32,383 bases of DNA from Acidimicrobiaceae bacterium. GTDB lineage: Bacteria; Actinomycetota; Acidimicrobiia; Acidimicrobiales; RAAP-2. Position numbers and translations under genes: made by a program. Shown piece after piece: positions 19,841 through 28,104 of the stretch. Under the pieces are notes generated by a model that saw only the letters and a list, made by a program, of their open reading frames with translations, was not told where the DNA came from and did no database searches. The first letter of the stretch is position 1. Every line of letters begins with the position of its first letter. The stretch covers positions 32,515 through 64,897 of the forward strand of contig PLHD01000037.1 of the NCBI GenBank assembly GCA_003138815.1, given 5' to 3'.

Positions 19841-19963
19841 CAGCCGGCGTTCGAGTCCCGTCCTGGCGTCGGTGTGCGCGACGTCGCGCGTGGACCTGGC
19901 GAAGAGTGGGACTGGCCCCGATTGGAGGGGCCGGCGTAGAACGGGCGGTTACCGTCGGGTCGT

Positions 19964-20362
19964 TCAGTCCTCGGCCGGATCGAAGTCGATGGCTGCCGAG
20001 TTCACGCAGTAGCGCAGCCCCGTCGGGGTCGGCCCGTCGGCGAAGACGTGGCCCAGGTGGCCGCCGCATTTCGCGCAGAGGATCTCGGTGCGCTCTCGAG
20101 CGAGCGATCGGTCGCGTCGCTCGATGATCGTTCCGGGTTCGCAGGCGTCGAAGCTCGGCCAGCCGCAGCCGGAGTCGAACTTCTGGTCCGCCGTGAAGAG
20201 GTGCTGGCCGCAGCCGCCGCAGGTGAAGACACCGTTCGCGTCGACGTTGAGCAGCGATCCGCTGAAGGGCGCCTCGGTGGCGGCCTCGCGCAGCACCGCG
20301 TAGCGCTCGGGGGAGAGCTCCTGGCGCCATTGCTCGTTGGTCTTCTCGATCTCGTATGTCAT
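19964..20362 (-). CDS. msrB: Peptide-methionine (R)-S-oxide reductase
   Basis: A 132-residue enzyme that reduces the R epimer of methionine sulfoxide in proteins. It has the two zinc CxxC pairs (CGGCG and CAKCG), the conserved SGCGWPSF and GGHLGHVFADGP segments, and the catalytic cysteine in RYCVNSAA near the C-terminus. There is no signal peptide, so it is cytosolic. ATG 20362 is chosen because the family begins there and TACATT sits 6 nt upstream. It lies 32 bp after dxs on the same strand but has its own leaderless promoter. It converges on the small acidic ORF. Confidence 0.96.
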   Translation of the reverse strand: MTYEIEKTNEQWRQELSPERYAVLREAATEAPFSGSLLNVDANGVFTCGGCGQHLFTADQKFDSGCGWPSFDACEPGTIIERRDRSLARERTEILCAKCGGHLGHVFADGPTPTGLRYCVNSAAIDFDPAED

Positions 20363-20368
20363 GGCGTC

Positions 20369-20374
20369 AATGTA
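20369..20374 (-). promoter_or_regulatory. -10 element of msrB (probable leaderless transcript)
   Basis: TACATT on the minus strand, 6 nt before the ATG, inside the 32-bp gap after dxs. Confidence 0.45.
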
Positions 20375-20394
20375 GCGGGCGAAGGCCGGCGTGC

Positions 20395-22320
20395 CTACAC
20401 GTAGCGCGGACGCGGGGCCTCGGGCACGGTTCGCGGGAATTCGGGCGCGTCGCACAGCAGCCTCGAAAACGCGCCCGCCAGTCCCTCGGGGTCGAGCCCG
20501 AGCTCGGCCAGCAGCGCGTCGGGCTTGTGATGCTCCAGGTAGGCGCGCGGGGTCCCGAGGATCCGCGTGGTGGGAAACGGTCGATCGAGCTCCTGGGCCC
20601 GGCCGCGGATGGCCGACACCATGAGGGTTCCGGCCCCGCCGTGGCGGGTTCCGTCCTCGATGGTGATGATGCGATCGTGGGAGAGGGCGTCGTCGATCAT
20701 CTCGGTGTCCGGCGGCAGGACTCGCACGTCGTAGAGGGTGATCTTCGCGCCCTCGTCGCCGAGCAGCTCGAGGGCCCGGTAGGCATTCGGCGCCATCTTG
20801 CCCACGGCCAGCACGCATAGGGACCCGTCGCCGCGCACGACCCGGCGGGCCTTCAGCCCGTCGCCGATCCTGCCGTCGAAGGGCTTGGGCAGGGTCTTGG
20901 GGAAGCGCAGCGCCGTCGGGGTGGACATCGACAGGGCGGTCGCGAGCATCCCCGGGATCTCTTCCGCGCACGACGGCGCGAAGATGGTCATGTTGGGGAT
21001 CGCCAGGCAGAGCGCGATGTCCAGCAGGCCGTGATGGCTCGGCCCGTCGTCGCCGGTGACACCGGCGCGGTCGAAGACGAAGACGACCGGCAAGTTCAGC
21101 AGTCCGACGTCGAGATGGGCCTGGTCGAACGCTCGCGAGAAGAACGTCGAGTAGATCGCCACAACCGGCTTCAGGCCTCCCATGGCCATCCCCGCTGCCG
21201 CCGTCACGGCGTGTTGCTCGGCGATGCCGACGTCGAAGAAGCGTGCGGGGTACCGCTCTTGGAAGTCGAGCAGTCCCGTCGGCCCGGCCATGGCGGCCGT
21301 GATGGCCACGATCCGCTTGTCGATGCCGGCGAGCAGCATCAGCGCGTCGGCGAAGGCCACGGTGAAGGACGTGGGCGCCGCGTCCTCCTCGTCGAAGCGC
21401 GGGGGCAACTTGAAGTCGTGCATCTTCATCTTGTCGCTCAGCGCCGGCGCGTAACCGCGACCCTTCTCGGTGAGCACGTGCACGACTATCGGACCGTCCC
21501 ATTCGGCGGCGCTGCGTAGCGCGGTCTCGAGGGATTCGATGTTGTGCCCGTCGATCGGACCGACGTAGCGCACCCCGAGGTTCTCGAAGAACGTGTGCGG
21601 GGTGACCATCTCGCGAACCACCGACGTGACGCCGTGCACGCCGAGGTAGGCGGCCTGTCCCACCTTGGGCATGTGGGGCACGAGCCGGCGCAGGCGTTCG
21701 CGCATGGTGATGTACGTCCGGTTCAGCCGCAGTGTCGTGAGCGAGCCCGAGAGCTTCGAGATCGTCGGGGCGTAGCTGCGCCCGTTGTCGTTCAGGATGA
21801 TGACGACGCGCTGGTTGGAGTGGCCGAGGTTGTTCAGCGCCTCGTAGGCCATGCCGCCGGTGAGCGAGCCGTCGCCCACGACGGCCACGACGTGGCGCTT
21901 GCCTCCGTGTCCAATCAGCTCCTTCTTCTGCGCCAGGGCCACCGAGAGGCCGTGGGCGTAGGAAAGGGCGGTCGAGGCGTGCGAGGACTCGATCCAGTCG
22001 TGGTCGCTCTCCGAGCGGTTCGGGTACCCCGAGAGCCCGCCGCGCTGGCGCAGGTTCTTGAACCCGTAACGGCGTCCGGTCAGCAGTTTGTGCACGTAGG
22101 ACTGGTGTCCGGTGTCCCAGAGCAGGATGTCCTTGGGCGACTCGAATACCCGGTGCAGGGCGAGGGTCAGCTCGACGACACCGAGGTTCGAGCCCAGGTG
22201 GCCTCCGGTGGTGGTGACCGTGGAGATGATGAATTCGCGGATCTCCGCGCTGAGCTGGTTCAGTTCGCCGTACGACAGCCCCTTGAGGTCGGCGGGCGTT
22301 TCAATCGATGGCAGAATCAC
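20395..22320 (-). CDS. dxs: 1-Deoxy-D-xylulose-5-phosphate synthase
   Basis: A 641-residue thiamine-diphosphate enzyme that condenses pyruvate and glyceraldehyde 3-phosphate, the first step of the MEP isoprenoid pathway. The N-terminal domain has TTTGGHLGSNLGVVELT and the ThDP/magnesium motif GDGSLTGG (149-156) continuing into EALNNLG and ILNDN. The second domain has FFDVGIAEQHAVTAAAGMA with the catalytic glutamate, then DRAGVTGDDGPSHHG. Full length. It starts at GTG 22320, with TAGGCT 6 nt upstream. It diverges from tldD across 69 bp and precedes msrB. Confidence 0.97.
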   Translation of the reverse strand: MILPSIETPADLKGLSYGELNQLSAEIREFIISTVTTTGGHLGSNLGVVELTLALHRVFESPKDILLWDTGHQSYVHKLLTGRRYGFKNLRQRGGLSGYPNRSESDHDWIESSHASTALSYAHGLSVALAQKKELIGHGGKRHVVAVVGDGSLTGGMAYEALNNLGHSNQRVVIILNDNGRSYAPTISKLSGSLTTLRLNRTYITMRERLRRLVPHMPKVGQAAYLGVHGVTSVVREMVTPHTFFENLGVRYVGPIDGHNIESLETALRSAAEWDGPIVVHVLTEKGRGYAPALSDKMKMHDFKLPPRFDEEDAAPTSFTVAFADALMLLAGIDKRIVAITAAMAGPTGLLDFQERYPARFFDVGIAEQHAVTAAAGMAMGGLKPVVAIYSTFFSRAFDQAHLDVGLLNLPVVFVFDRAGVTGDDGPSHHGLLDIALCLAIPNMTIFAPSCAEEIPGMLATALSMSTPTALRFPKTLPKPFDGRIGDGLKARRVVRGDGSLCVLAVGKMAPNAYRALELLGDEGAKITLYDVRVLPPDTEMIDDALSHDRIITIEDGTRHGGAGTLMVSAIRGRAQELDRPFPTTRILGTPRAYLEHHKPDALLAELGLDPEGLAGAFSRLLCDAPEFPRTVPEAPRPRYV

Positions 22321-22326
22321 CTCTCC

Positions 22327-22332
22327 AGCCTA
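22327..22332 (-). promoter_or_regulatory. -10 element of dxs (probable leaderless transcript)
   Basis: TAGGCT on the minus strand, 6 nt before GTG 22320. The spacer GGAGAG resembles a Shine-Dalgarno but touches the start codon, so it is not usable as one. Confidence 0.5.
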
Positions 22333-22376
22333 CCTTTGGGCTCCTGGGGCCCGGGAGGTCGCGGTGGCCCGCCCTG

Positions 22377-22382
22377 TACGCT
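22377..22382 (+). promoter_or_regulatory. -10 element of tldD (probable leaderless transcript)
   Basis: TACGCT, 7 nt before ATG 22390. Confidence 0.5.
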
Positions 22383-22389
22383 GGCGGGC

Positions 22390-23787
22390 ATGCCGAACAC
22401 CCTCGTCGAAGCAGAAGTCCTCCAGCGGGTCCTCGACGAGGCCCTGAGCCGCGGGGGCGAGTTCGCGGAGGTCTTCGTCGAGGACCGCACGACGTCGTCG
22501 GCGATGCTAGACCAGCGCCGCGTCGAGGAGCTGAGCTCGGGCCGCGACCGCGGCGCCGGGATCCGAGTGGTCGTGGGCGAGACCACCGGCTTCGCCCACA
22601 CGGCCGATCTGTCCCAGCGGGGACTGCTGGCGGCCGCGCAGGCTGCGGCGGCGGTCGCGCGAGAGGGTGGCGGCGGTGTGCGCGAAATCGCGCTCGGACC
22701 GCTCCTAGACCATCCGAGCCACGCCGTCATGCTGCCGGGCGACGTCGACAAGGCCAAGAAGATCGAGCTGCTGCTACACGCCGACGACGTGGCGCGCTCC
22801 GAAGGCTCCTCGATCACGCAGGTCCAGGTCGGGTTCGGTGACTCCTCGCGGCGCTTCGTGGTGGCCAACTCCGACGGCGTCTTTGCCTCGGATCACCAGG
22901 TGCGCACCCGTTTCAACATCTCGTGCATCGCCACCGGCGACACCGGCATGCAGACGGGCTACCGGCCGATCGCCGGCACCAGGGGATTCGAACTGCTGAC
23001 CCCCGAGGCGGTCGGCGACGCCGCGCGCCGCGCGGCTCGCCAGGCGATCACCAAACTCGACGCGCGTCCCGCGCCGTCGGGCGACCTGCCGGTCGTCCTG
23101 GCGGGGGGATCGGGGGGGATCTTGTTCCACGAGGCCTGCGGCCACGGGCTCGAGGCCGACGCCGTCTTGAAGCAGGCGTCGGTCTACGCCGGAAAGGTCG
23201 GTCAGCAGGTGGCGAGCCCGCTCGTGACCCTGGTCGACGACGGGACGGTGCTGGGCGAATGGGGGTACCTCGCGGTCGACGACGAGGGCCGCCCCGGGAC
23301 CCGCAACGTGCTGATCGAGAACGGGATCCTGACCGACTACATGTGGGACCTCCTGCGCGCGCGCAAGCAGGGCCGGACCTCGTCGGGCAACGGGCGCCGA
23401 CAGAGCTACCAGCACCTGCCGATGGTTCGCATGACCAACACCTACCTGCTCGAGGGCGACGCCGACGCCGACGAGATCGTCGCCCAGACGCCCCGCGGGG
23501 TCTACGTCGCCCAGCTCGGAGGCGGTCAGGTCAACACCGCCACCGGCGACTTCGTCTTCGGCATGACCGCCGCCTTCATGATCGAGAACGGCCAGATCAC
23601 GGCGCCGCTGCGCGACTGCAACCTGATCGGCAACGGTCCCGAGGTCCTGGCTCGGGTCGACGCCGTGGCGGGCGACTTCTCAATGACCCCCGGCACCTGC
23701 GGCAAGAACGGCCAGAGCGTGCCGGTAGGCACGGGTCAGGCGACGATGCGCCTTAGCGCGGTCACGATCGGCGGTACGGCGTCGTGA
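22390..23787 (+). CDS. tldD: Metalloprotease TldD
   Basis: A 465-residue member of the TldD/PmbA family with the zinc motif HEACGH (His247-Glu248 to His252) in GGILFHEACGHGLEADAVLK. A C-terminal beta region follows, with GGGQVNTATGDFVFGM and GNGPEVLARVDAVAGDF. TldD carries the active site of the TldD-TldE heterodimer, which degrades small unfolded peptides and in several bacteria trims leader peptides of ribosomally made peptides. ATG 22390 is set by the TACGCT hexamer. tldE follows with a GTGA overlap. No recognisable precursor peptide is seen next to it. Confidence 0.94.
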   Translation: MPNTLVEAEVLQRVLDEALSRGGEFAEVFVEDRTTSSAMLDQRRVEELSSGRDRGAGIRVVVGETTGFAHTADLSQRGLLAAAQAAAAVAREGGGGVREIALGPLLDHPSHAVMLPGDVDKAKKIELLLHADDVARSEGSSITQVQVGFGDSSRRFVVANSDGVFASDHQVRTRFNISCIATGDTGMQTGYRPIAGTRGFELLTPEAVGDAARRAARQAITKLDARPAPSGDLPVVLAGGSGGILFHEACGHGLEADAVLKQASVYAGKVGQQVASPLVTLVDDGTVLGEWGYLAVDDEGRPGTRNVLIENGILTDYMWDLLRARKQGRTSSGNGRRQSYQHLPMVRMTNTYLLEGDADADEIVAQTPRGVYVAQLGGGQVNTATGDFVFGMTAAFMIENGQITAPLRDCNLIGNGPEVLARVDAVAGDFSMTPGTCGKNGQSVPVGTGQATMRLSAVTIGGTAS

Positions 23788-25139
23788 GCGAGCTACTGGA
23801 CATTGCCGAGCGGGTCCTCAACTCCGCGAAGGGCGCCGAGCAAGTCGAGGTCTACCTCGCACGCGGCGTCGACACCGACGTGCAGGCGTACCAGGGTGAG
23901 ATCGAGGAGCTGTCCAGCGCCTCCTCCAGCGGCATCGGCGTGCGCGTGCTGCGCGACGGCGTCTCGGGGGCCCAGGTGGGAACGGCCTGGGCTGGATCGC
24001 TCGACGAGTCCGCCATCGAAGACGTCCTGCGCGAGGCGCGCGACAACGCCCGTTTCGCCACCGAGGACGAGTTCGTGGCCCTGGCCCGGCCCGACGGCGT
24101 GGCGCCCGCGGCGCTCGAACTGAGCGACGACGGGGTGACCAGCACGGCGCTCGACGAGAAGATCGCGATGGCGATTGAGCTGGAGCGGCTCGTGCGCGCG
24201 GGCGACGCCAGGATCCGCCAGGTCGACTCGGCGAACTACTCGGACTACGTCGCCGAGGCGGCGATCGTCTCCACCACGGGCATCCGCGCGACCTACGCGC
24301 GCTCGGGGGCCTACGTCTCGGTCGAGGCGATCGCGTCCGACGAGTCCGGCGACCGGACCGGCTGGGGGCTGTCGTTCGGACGCGCTCCGAGCGCGCTCGA
24401 CATCCACGCGGCGGCCAGCGACGCCATCATGCGCGCGACGCGCATGCTCGGCGCCGTGAAGCCCCCGTCGCTGAAGTGCACCGGCGTGTTCGATCCCCGC
24501 ACCGCAGCGACCCTGCTGGCCATCATCGGCGGATCGCTCAGCGGCGAGGAGGTCGTGCGGGGGCGATCGTTCTTCGCGAACCGATTGGGCGAAGTCGTGG
24601 CGTCGCCGCTTTTCACCCTGCTCGACGATCCGACCGACGCCCGGCACTTCGGGGCGTCGGTGTTCGACGGCGAGGGGCTGGCCTGTCGGCGCAACGTCAT
24701 GATCGAGAAGGGTCGACTGAAGGCCTTCGTCTACGACACCGTGTCCGCGCGACGCGCGGGAACGGTGTCGACGGGCAGCGCGGTGCGCGCCGGTATCGCC
24801 GGCTCGCCGTCGGCGGGGTGCCGCGCGCTGGCGCTGGCCCCTGGCGAGATCGACCAGGCCGGCATCTTGGTGTCCGTGGGAAACGGCATCTTCGTTGACT
24901 CGATCGTGGGCGTGCACTCCGGGGTGAATCCCGTCTCCGGCGATTTCTCTGTGGGAGTGACCGGGCTCATGATCCGCGACGGCCAGCTGTGCGAGCCGGT
25001 GCGCGAGATCACCATCGCCTCAACCCTGCAGCGGATGCTGCTCGATATCGTGCACGTCGGAAGCGACGTGGAGTGGCTGCCCGGCAGTGCCGCCGGACAG
25101 ACGCTCGCCATCGAGGGACTCGCGGTGTCGGGAGCCTAG
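23784..25139 (+). CDS. tldE: TldE/PmbA, partner subunit of TldD
   Basis: A 451-residue paralogue of TldD without the HExxxH motif, as expected for TldE/PmbA. Family segments are the N-terminal SSGIGVRVLRDGVSGAQVGTAW, a central RSFFANRLGEVVASPLFTLLDD, and GVHSGVNPVSGDFSVGVTGLMI near the end. It forms the heterodimer with TldD and shapes the peptide-binding cavity. GTG 23784 overlaps the tldD stop codon by 4 bp, so the two subunits are coupled. It converges on the FmdB-type gene with overlapping stop codons (25136-25139). Confidence 0.92.
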   Translation: MSELLDIAERVLNSAKGAEQVEVYLARGVDTDVQAYQGEIEELSSASSSGIGVRVLRDGVSGAQVGTAWAGSLDESAIEDVLREARDNARFATEDEFVALARPDGVAPAALELSDDGVTSTALDEKIAMAIELERLVRAGDARIRQVDSANYSDYVAEAAIVSTTGIRATYARSGAYVSVEAIASDESGDRTGWGLSFGRAPSALDIHAAASDAIMRATRMLGAVKPPSLKCTGVFDPRTAATLLAIIGGSLSGEEVVRGRSFFANRLGEVVASPLFTLLDDPTDARHFGASVFDGEGLACRRNVMIEKGRLKAFVYDTVSARRAGTVSTGSAVRAGIAGSPSAGCRALALAPGEIDQAGILVSVGNGIFVDSIVGVHSGVNPVSGDFSVGVTGLMIRDGQLCEPVREITIASTLQRMLLDIVHVGSDVEWLPGSAAGQTLAIEGLAVSGA

Positions 25140-25474
25140 TCCTGGGACTTGGGCGACGATCCCGCATTCGAGCCGGTGCTCGAGCCGGTGCTCGCAGCCG
25201 GTGTCGCAGCCGGTGTCGCAGCCGACGCGGAGGCCGTCGCCGGCGCCGGCGGGGCTTTCGCCGGAGTCGAGGGCGCGGCCGAGCCGCTCGAGGAGCTGCT
25301 CCGGCTGTCGTTCTTGTAGAAGCCGCTGCCCTTGAACACGATTCCCACTGCCGAGAAGACCTTGCGCAGGTCGCCCCCGCAGCTCTCGCACGTGGTCAGC
25401 GCGGCGTCGGCGAACTTCTGCACGGCTTCAACGCGCCGGTGGCACGACTGGCATTCGTATTCGTAGGTCGGCAT
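25136..25474 (-). CDS. FmdB-family zinc-ribbon protein with low-complexity tail
   Basis: A 112-residue protein. Residues 1-60 are the FmdB/CxxC_CxxC_SSSS regulatory zinc ribbon: MPTYEYECQSCHRRVE and TTCESCGGDLRKVFSAVGIVFKGSGFYKND. The remaining half is a Ser/Ala/Pro/Thr-rich tail (STPAKAPPAPATASASAATP...) that is probably disordered; in the DNA it contains a 12-bp tandem repeat. FmdB was named from a formamidase operon and its biochemical role is uncertain. ATG 25474 is chosen because AGGAG (25482-25486) lies 7 nt upstream and the zinc-ribbon family begins with MPTYEY. It diverges from the MoaC-like gene. Confidence 0.88.
   Translation of the reverse strand: MPTYEYECQSCHRRVEAVQKFADAALTTCESCGGDLRKVFSAVGIVFKGSGFYKNDSRSSSSSGSAAPSTPAKAPPAPATASASAATPAATPAASTGSSTGSNAGSSPKSQD
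25169..25228. repeat. 12-bp tandem repeat in the 3' end of the FmdB-type gene
   Basis: Two copies of CGAGCCGGTGCT, two of CGCAGCCGGTGT and a degenerate fifth copy follow each other without spacers. The period is a multiple of three, so copy changes lengthen or shorten the disordered tail without breaking the frame. The paired GAGC/GCTC ends could also fold at this convergent gene end. Confidence 0.85.
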
Positions 25475-25547
25475 CAACAAACTCCTGAAAGGCAAAGCGA
25501 CCAAGAGAGTCTACCTTTCATCAAGGATTCCCCGGCCGCAACCTCGG

Positions 25548-25553
25548 TAGCAT
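25548..25553 (+). promoter_or_regulatory. -10 element of the moaC-like gene (probable leaderless transcript)
   Basis: TAGCAT, 6 nt before GTG 25560 and 3 nt before GTG 25557. The spacing favours the second GTG as the start. Confidence 0.45.
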
Positions 25554-25559
25554 GGCGTG

Positions 25560-26075
25560 GTGGACGATTTCCACCAACTACGCAGATCCCTTCACGACGG
25601 GCCCTTCCCGCGTGATCTGGGGCCCTCTGAGGTCAGTGCCCGACGAGCACTGGCCCGCTGCCGCATCACCATGCAGGCCTCCACTACGGCGAGCGTCGCA
25701 CAGAATGCAATGAACAAGGGCGACGTGCTCGCCACGGCGCGCATTGCGGGCATGCAGGCCGCCAAGCAGGCATCGTCGTTGCTGCCGATGTCGCACCCGG
25801 TGCTCGTGGGCAACGTCTACGTGAACTTCACGATCGCCGACACCCATATCGACGTCGAGGCCAGCGTCGACACGGTTGACCGCACCGGCGTCGAGATGGA
25901 GGCGCTCACGGCGGTCACCGTGGCGGCGCTGACGATCTACGACATGTGCAAGTCCGCCGACCGCACGATGACGATCGAAGCGGTGGCCCTGTGGGAGAAG
26001 GCAGGGGGGCGCTCGGGGACCTGGCGCCGTGAGGAAGCCCTCGGCGCCGACGGCGGCGAAACAGCCCCTCGCTAG
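25560..26075 (+). CDS. moaC: MoaC-like protein (cyclic pyranopterin monophosphate synthase family), divergent
   Basis: A 171-residue MoaC-family protein. The core is clear: NKGDVLATARIAGMQAAKQ, a histidine in LPMSHPVL, the acidic active-site motif DRTGVEMEALTAV, ALTIYDMCKSADR and EKAGGRSGTW. MoaC converts the GTP-derived cyclised intermediate to cyclic pyranopterin monophosphate in molybdenum cofactor synthesis. Two things are off. The usual LCHP is MSHP (Cys to Ser), and the conserved N-terminal MVDVSxK stretch with its lysine (K21 in E. coli) is not present; its place is taken by DLGPSEVSARRALAR. It may be a working variant or a paralogue with another role. No other molybdenum cofactor gene adjoins it. 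Confidence 0.82.
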   Translation: MDDFHQLRRSLHDGPFPRDLGPSEVSARRALARCRITMQASTTASVAQNAMNKGDVLATARIAGMQAAKQASSLLPMSHPVLVGNVYVNFTIADTHIDVEASVDTVDRTGVEMEALTAVTVAALTIYDMCKSADRTMTIEAVALWEKAGGRSGTWRREEALGADGGETAPR

Positions 26076-26102
26076 CCGCGCGCCGGGTCCGCGCCGCGCC
26101 GG

Positions 26103-26108
26103 TACTCT
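26103..26108 (+). promoter_or_regulatory. -10 element of pafBC
   Basis: TACTCT about 25 nt before ATG 26134; a short leader with GGGAG (26125-26129) follows. Confidence 0.35.
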
Positions 26109-26133
26109 CGGGTGTAACGATGACGGGAGTCTG

Positions 26134-28071
26134 ATGGGCGCTTCACGAGGTGGGAATGATCAGAGCCGAGAGCGCCTCGTCGCGCTCGTGCTGCTGCTCC
26201 AGAGCGCGCCGAAGTCCGAGCCGCTCAGCCAGGAGGTCATCGTCCGCGAACTGATGGTCGACGAGTACCCCGTGTCGGCCAAGGGGCCGCGTAAGGTGCG
26301 TGCCTACGAAGGCAACGAGGCCGCCATTCGCCAGAAGTTCGAACGGGACAAGGCCCGCATCCGCGACCTGGGATTCCATATCGACACCGTGACCATCGGC
26401 GACACCGTCGGCTACCGGATCGACCCCGCCAGCGGTTACGCGCCGCCCATCAACTTCTCCGATGCCGAGGAGAGGGTCGTCCAGATGGCCTTGCGCTTCT
26501 GCGGGTTCGGAAAGTCGGGGGCCTTCAGCGTCTTCAACGAGGGACCGGCCAGCGATGGCGGGGTCAAGTTCACGAACGACTACACGCCCATGCTGCGCGC
26601 CCTCCATCAGCGCCGGGCCCTCAGGTTCGACTACCACTCGTCGGCGAACAGGGCGCGCGCCGTGGAGCCGCTCGTGATCGACTTCTTCGGCGACGCCACC
26701 TACCTGGTCGCGCGCGTCAAGGGGACCGACGAGATCAAGGGCTACCGCGTCGACCGCATCACGTCGATGCCGGTGGTGCTGAACGACACGTTCCAGGTCG
26801 ACGAGGCCACCGCGCAGCTGGCCAAGGCCTGGCGTCCCGCGTTCTCCAAGGGACCCGCGCCGGTGGACGTCGTCTTCACCACCAACCAGAACTACGCGAC
26901 GCTCCTGCTGAGCCAGTTCCCCGACGCCGTCGCGGCGAGCAAGAAGGGCGGCAAGGTCGAGGTCAGCATCAGCTTCGACAACCTGAACGCCGCGAGGGAC
27001 TTCATCCTGGAGGCGGCCGAGCGGGTTCGCTTGCAGTGGCCCAAGGCGCTGAGGACCGAACTCGTCGATTGGCTCGGTCGCGTGAACCGCGGCAAGGTGC
27101 CGGCGCTGGAGAGCCTCAAGTTCGCGGGAACGTCGACCAACGACGTGCTCGGCCAGACCCTTCAGCTGCTGCACGCGGTCTACGTGGCCCCCGACGGCTT
27201 GCGGATCAGCGACCTCGCGAGACGCTTCGAGCTCGACCGCGATCAGGTGCGTTACATCATGGACCGTCTCGTGTCCTTCGAGCCGATGGGCGGCCACTAC
27301 GGATTCCCCGCGCACGTGGTCAAGGAGTGCGACGACTGGGACAACGAGGAGTCCGACGACTCGACCTACTTCGCGAGCTTCTCCGACGCCCACGGATCGA
27401 CCAGCCCGTCGCCCTTGCTGTGGCGCGACCTGTTCGAGCTGAACATCGCCCTGCGCGAAGCGTCGAGGGTCTACTCGGACCCCGCGGTCCAGTCGGCCAT
27501 CGACAAGATCGAGGCCGCCGCCGCCGCGTTCGTGCAGGTCGAGTCGCCGTCGAATGAGCCGTTCATTGGCCACGTGCAGTCCGCGGTGGCCGAGCACGCC
27601 CAGATCAAGATTGCGTACACCCCCGGGACGGCCCAGGAGGCCAGTATCCGGTTGATAGAACCCCGCGAGATGAAGGCTCTCAACGGCCACACGTACGCGC
27701 GCGCCTACTGCACGACGAGGCAGGCCTGGCGGACGTTCCGCGTCGACCGCATCAGCGCCATCCTCGCCAAGTCGCCGGTGACCGAGGAGCGTGCGCCCGA
27801 TGGCGCCACGAACTGGCTGACCCAGGTGGGCGACGAGGGCGTCGAGGTCGTCGTCGTCATGGAGGCCCCACTGCGCTGGCTCTTCGAGCCGCTGCCCGGC
27901 GCACAGTGGCTGGCCCTCGAGGACGGCCGCCACGCCGTCAAGTTCCGCGTCGGCGACGAGTCGTTCCTCGACCACCTGATGCTGCGCGCCGGCGGCGGCG
28001 CGGTGGTGGCGTCACCCCAGTACGCCAAGGCCGGTCACGAGCTCGCGGCGCGGATCGCGGAGTGGCTGTAG
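26134..28071 (+). CDS. pafBC: Fused PafB-PafC transcriptional activator (WYL domains)
   Basis: A 645-residue protein made of two similar halves, each with a winged helix-turn-helix, a WYL domain and a WCX extension. The first HTH is at residues 10-85 (RERLVALVLLLQS ... FERDKARIRDLGFHIDT). The first WYL region is near residue 170 (ALHQRRALRFDYHSS, KGYRVDRITSM). The second HTH is near residue 345 (LGQTLQLLHAVYVAPDGLRISDLARRF), and the second WYL near residue 500 (VAEHAQIKIAYTPG, RTFRVDRISAI). PafBC activates DNA-damage genes in actinobacteria when its WYL domains bind single-stranded DNA. In mycobacteria pafB and pafC are separate genes beside pafA; here they are fused and no Pup-proteasome gene is near. 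A relaxase gene follows after 33 nt on the same strand. Confidence 0.88.
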   Translation: MGASRGGNDQSRERLVALVLLLQSAPKSEPLSQEVIVRELMVDEYPVSAKGPRKVRAYEGNEAAIRQKFERDKARIRDLGFHIDTVTIGDTVGYRIDPASGYAPPINFSDAEERVVQMALRFCGFGKSGAFSVFNEGPASDGGVKFTNDYTPMLRALHQRRALRFDYHSSANRARAVEPLVIDFFGDATYLVARVKGTDEIKGYRVDRITSMPVVLNDTFQVDEATAQLAKAWRPAFSKGPAPVDVVFTTNQNYATLLLSQFPDAVAASKKGGKVEVSISFDNLNAARDFILEAAERVRLQWPKALRTELVDWLGRVNRGKVPALESLKFAGTSTNDVLGQTLQLLHAVYVAPDGLRISDLARRFELDRDQVRYIMDRLVSFEPMGGHYGFPAHVVKECDDWDNEESDDSTYFASFSDAHGSTSPSPLLWRDLFELNIALREASRVYSDPAVQSAIDKIEAAAAAFVQVESPSNEPFIGHVQSAVAEHAQIKIAYTPGTAQEASIRLIEPREMKALNGHTYARAYCTTRQAWRTFRVDRISAILAKSPVTEERAPDGATNWLTQVGDEGVEVVVVMEAPLRWLFEPLPGAQWLALEDGRHAVKFRVGDESFLDHLMLRAGGGAVVASPQYAKAGHELAARIAEWL

Positions 28072-28081
28072 GGCGACCGTT

Positions 28082-28103
28082 GGGCACCTCTATGGAGGTG
28101 CCC
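28082..28103 (+). promoter_or_regulatory. Perfect inverted repeat covering the relaxase ribosome binding site
   Basis: GGGCACCTC (28082-28090) and GAGGTGCCC (28095-28103) pair perfectly around a TATG loop. The only good Shine-Dalgarno of the relaxase (GGAGG, 28094-28098) lies in the loop and right arm, one base before TTG 28105. It could be an mRNA hairpin that blocks translation, a pafBC terminator (no U-tract follows), or a DNA site for a regulator or the relaxase itself. Confidence 0.6.
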
Positions 28104-28104
28104 G

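Noticed and set aside
19842-19866. tRNA-like T-loop sequence GGCGTTCGAGTCCC
   Set aside because: The flanking stem does not pair (CGGCG against CCCGT), and no D arm, anticodon arm or acceptor stem can be built on either strand.
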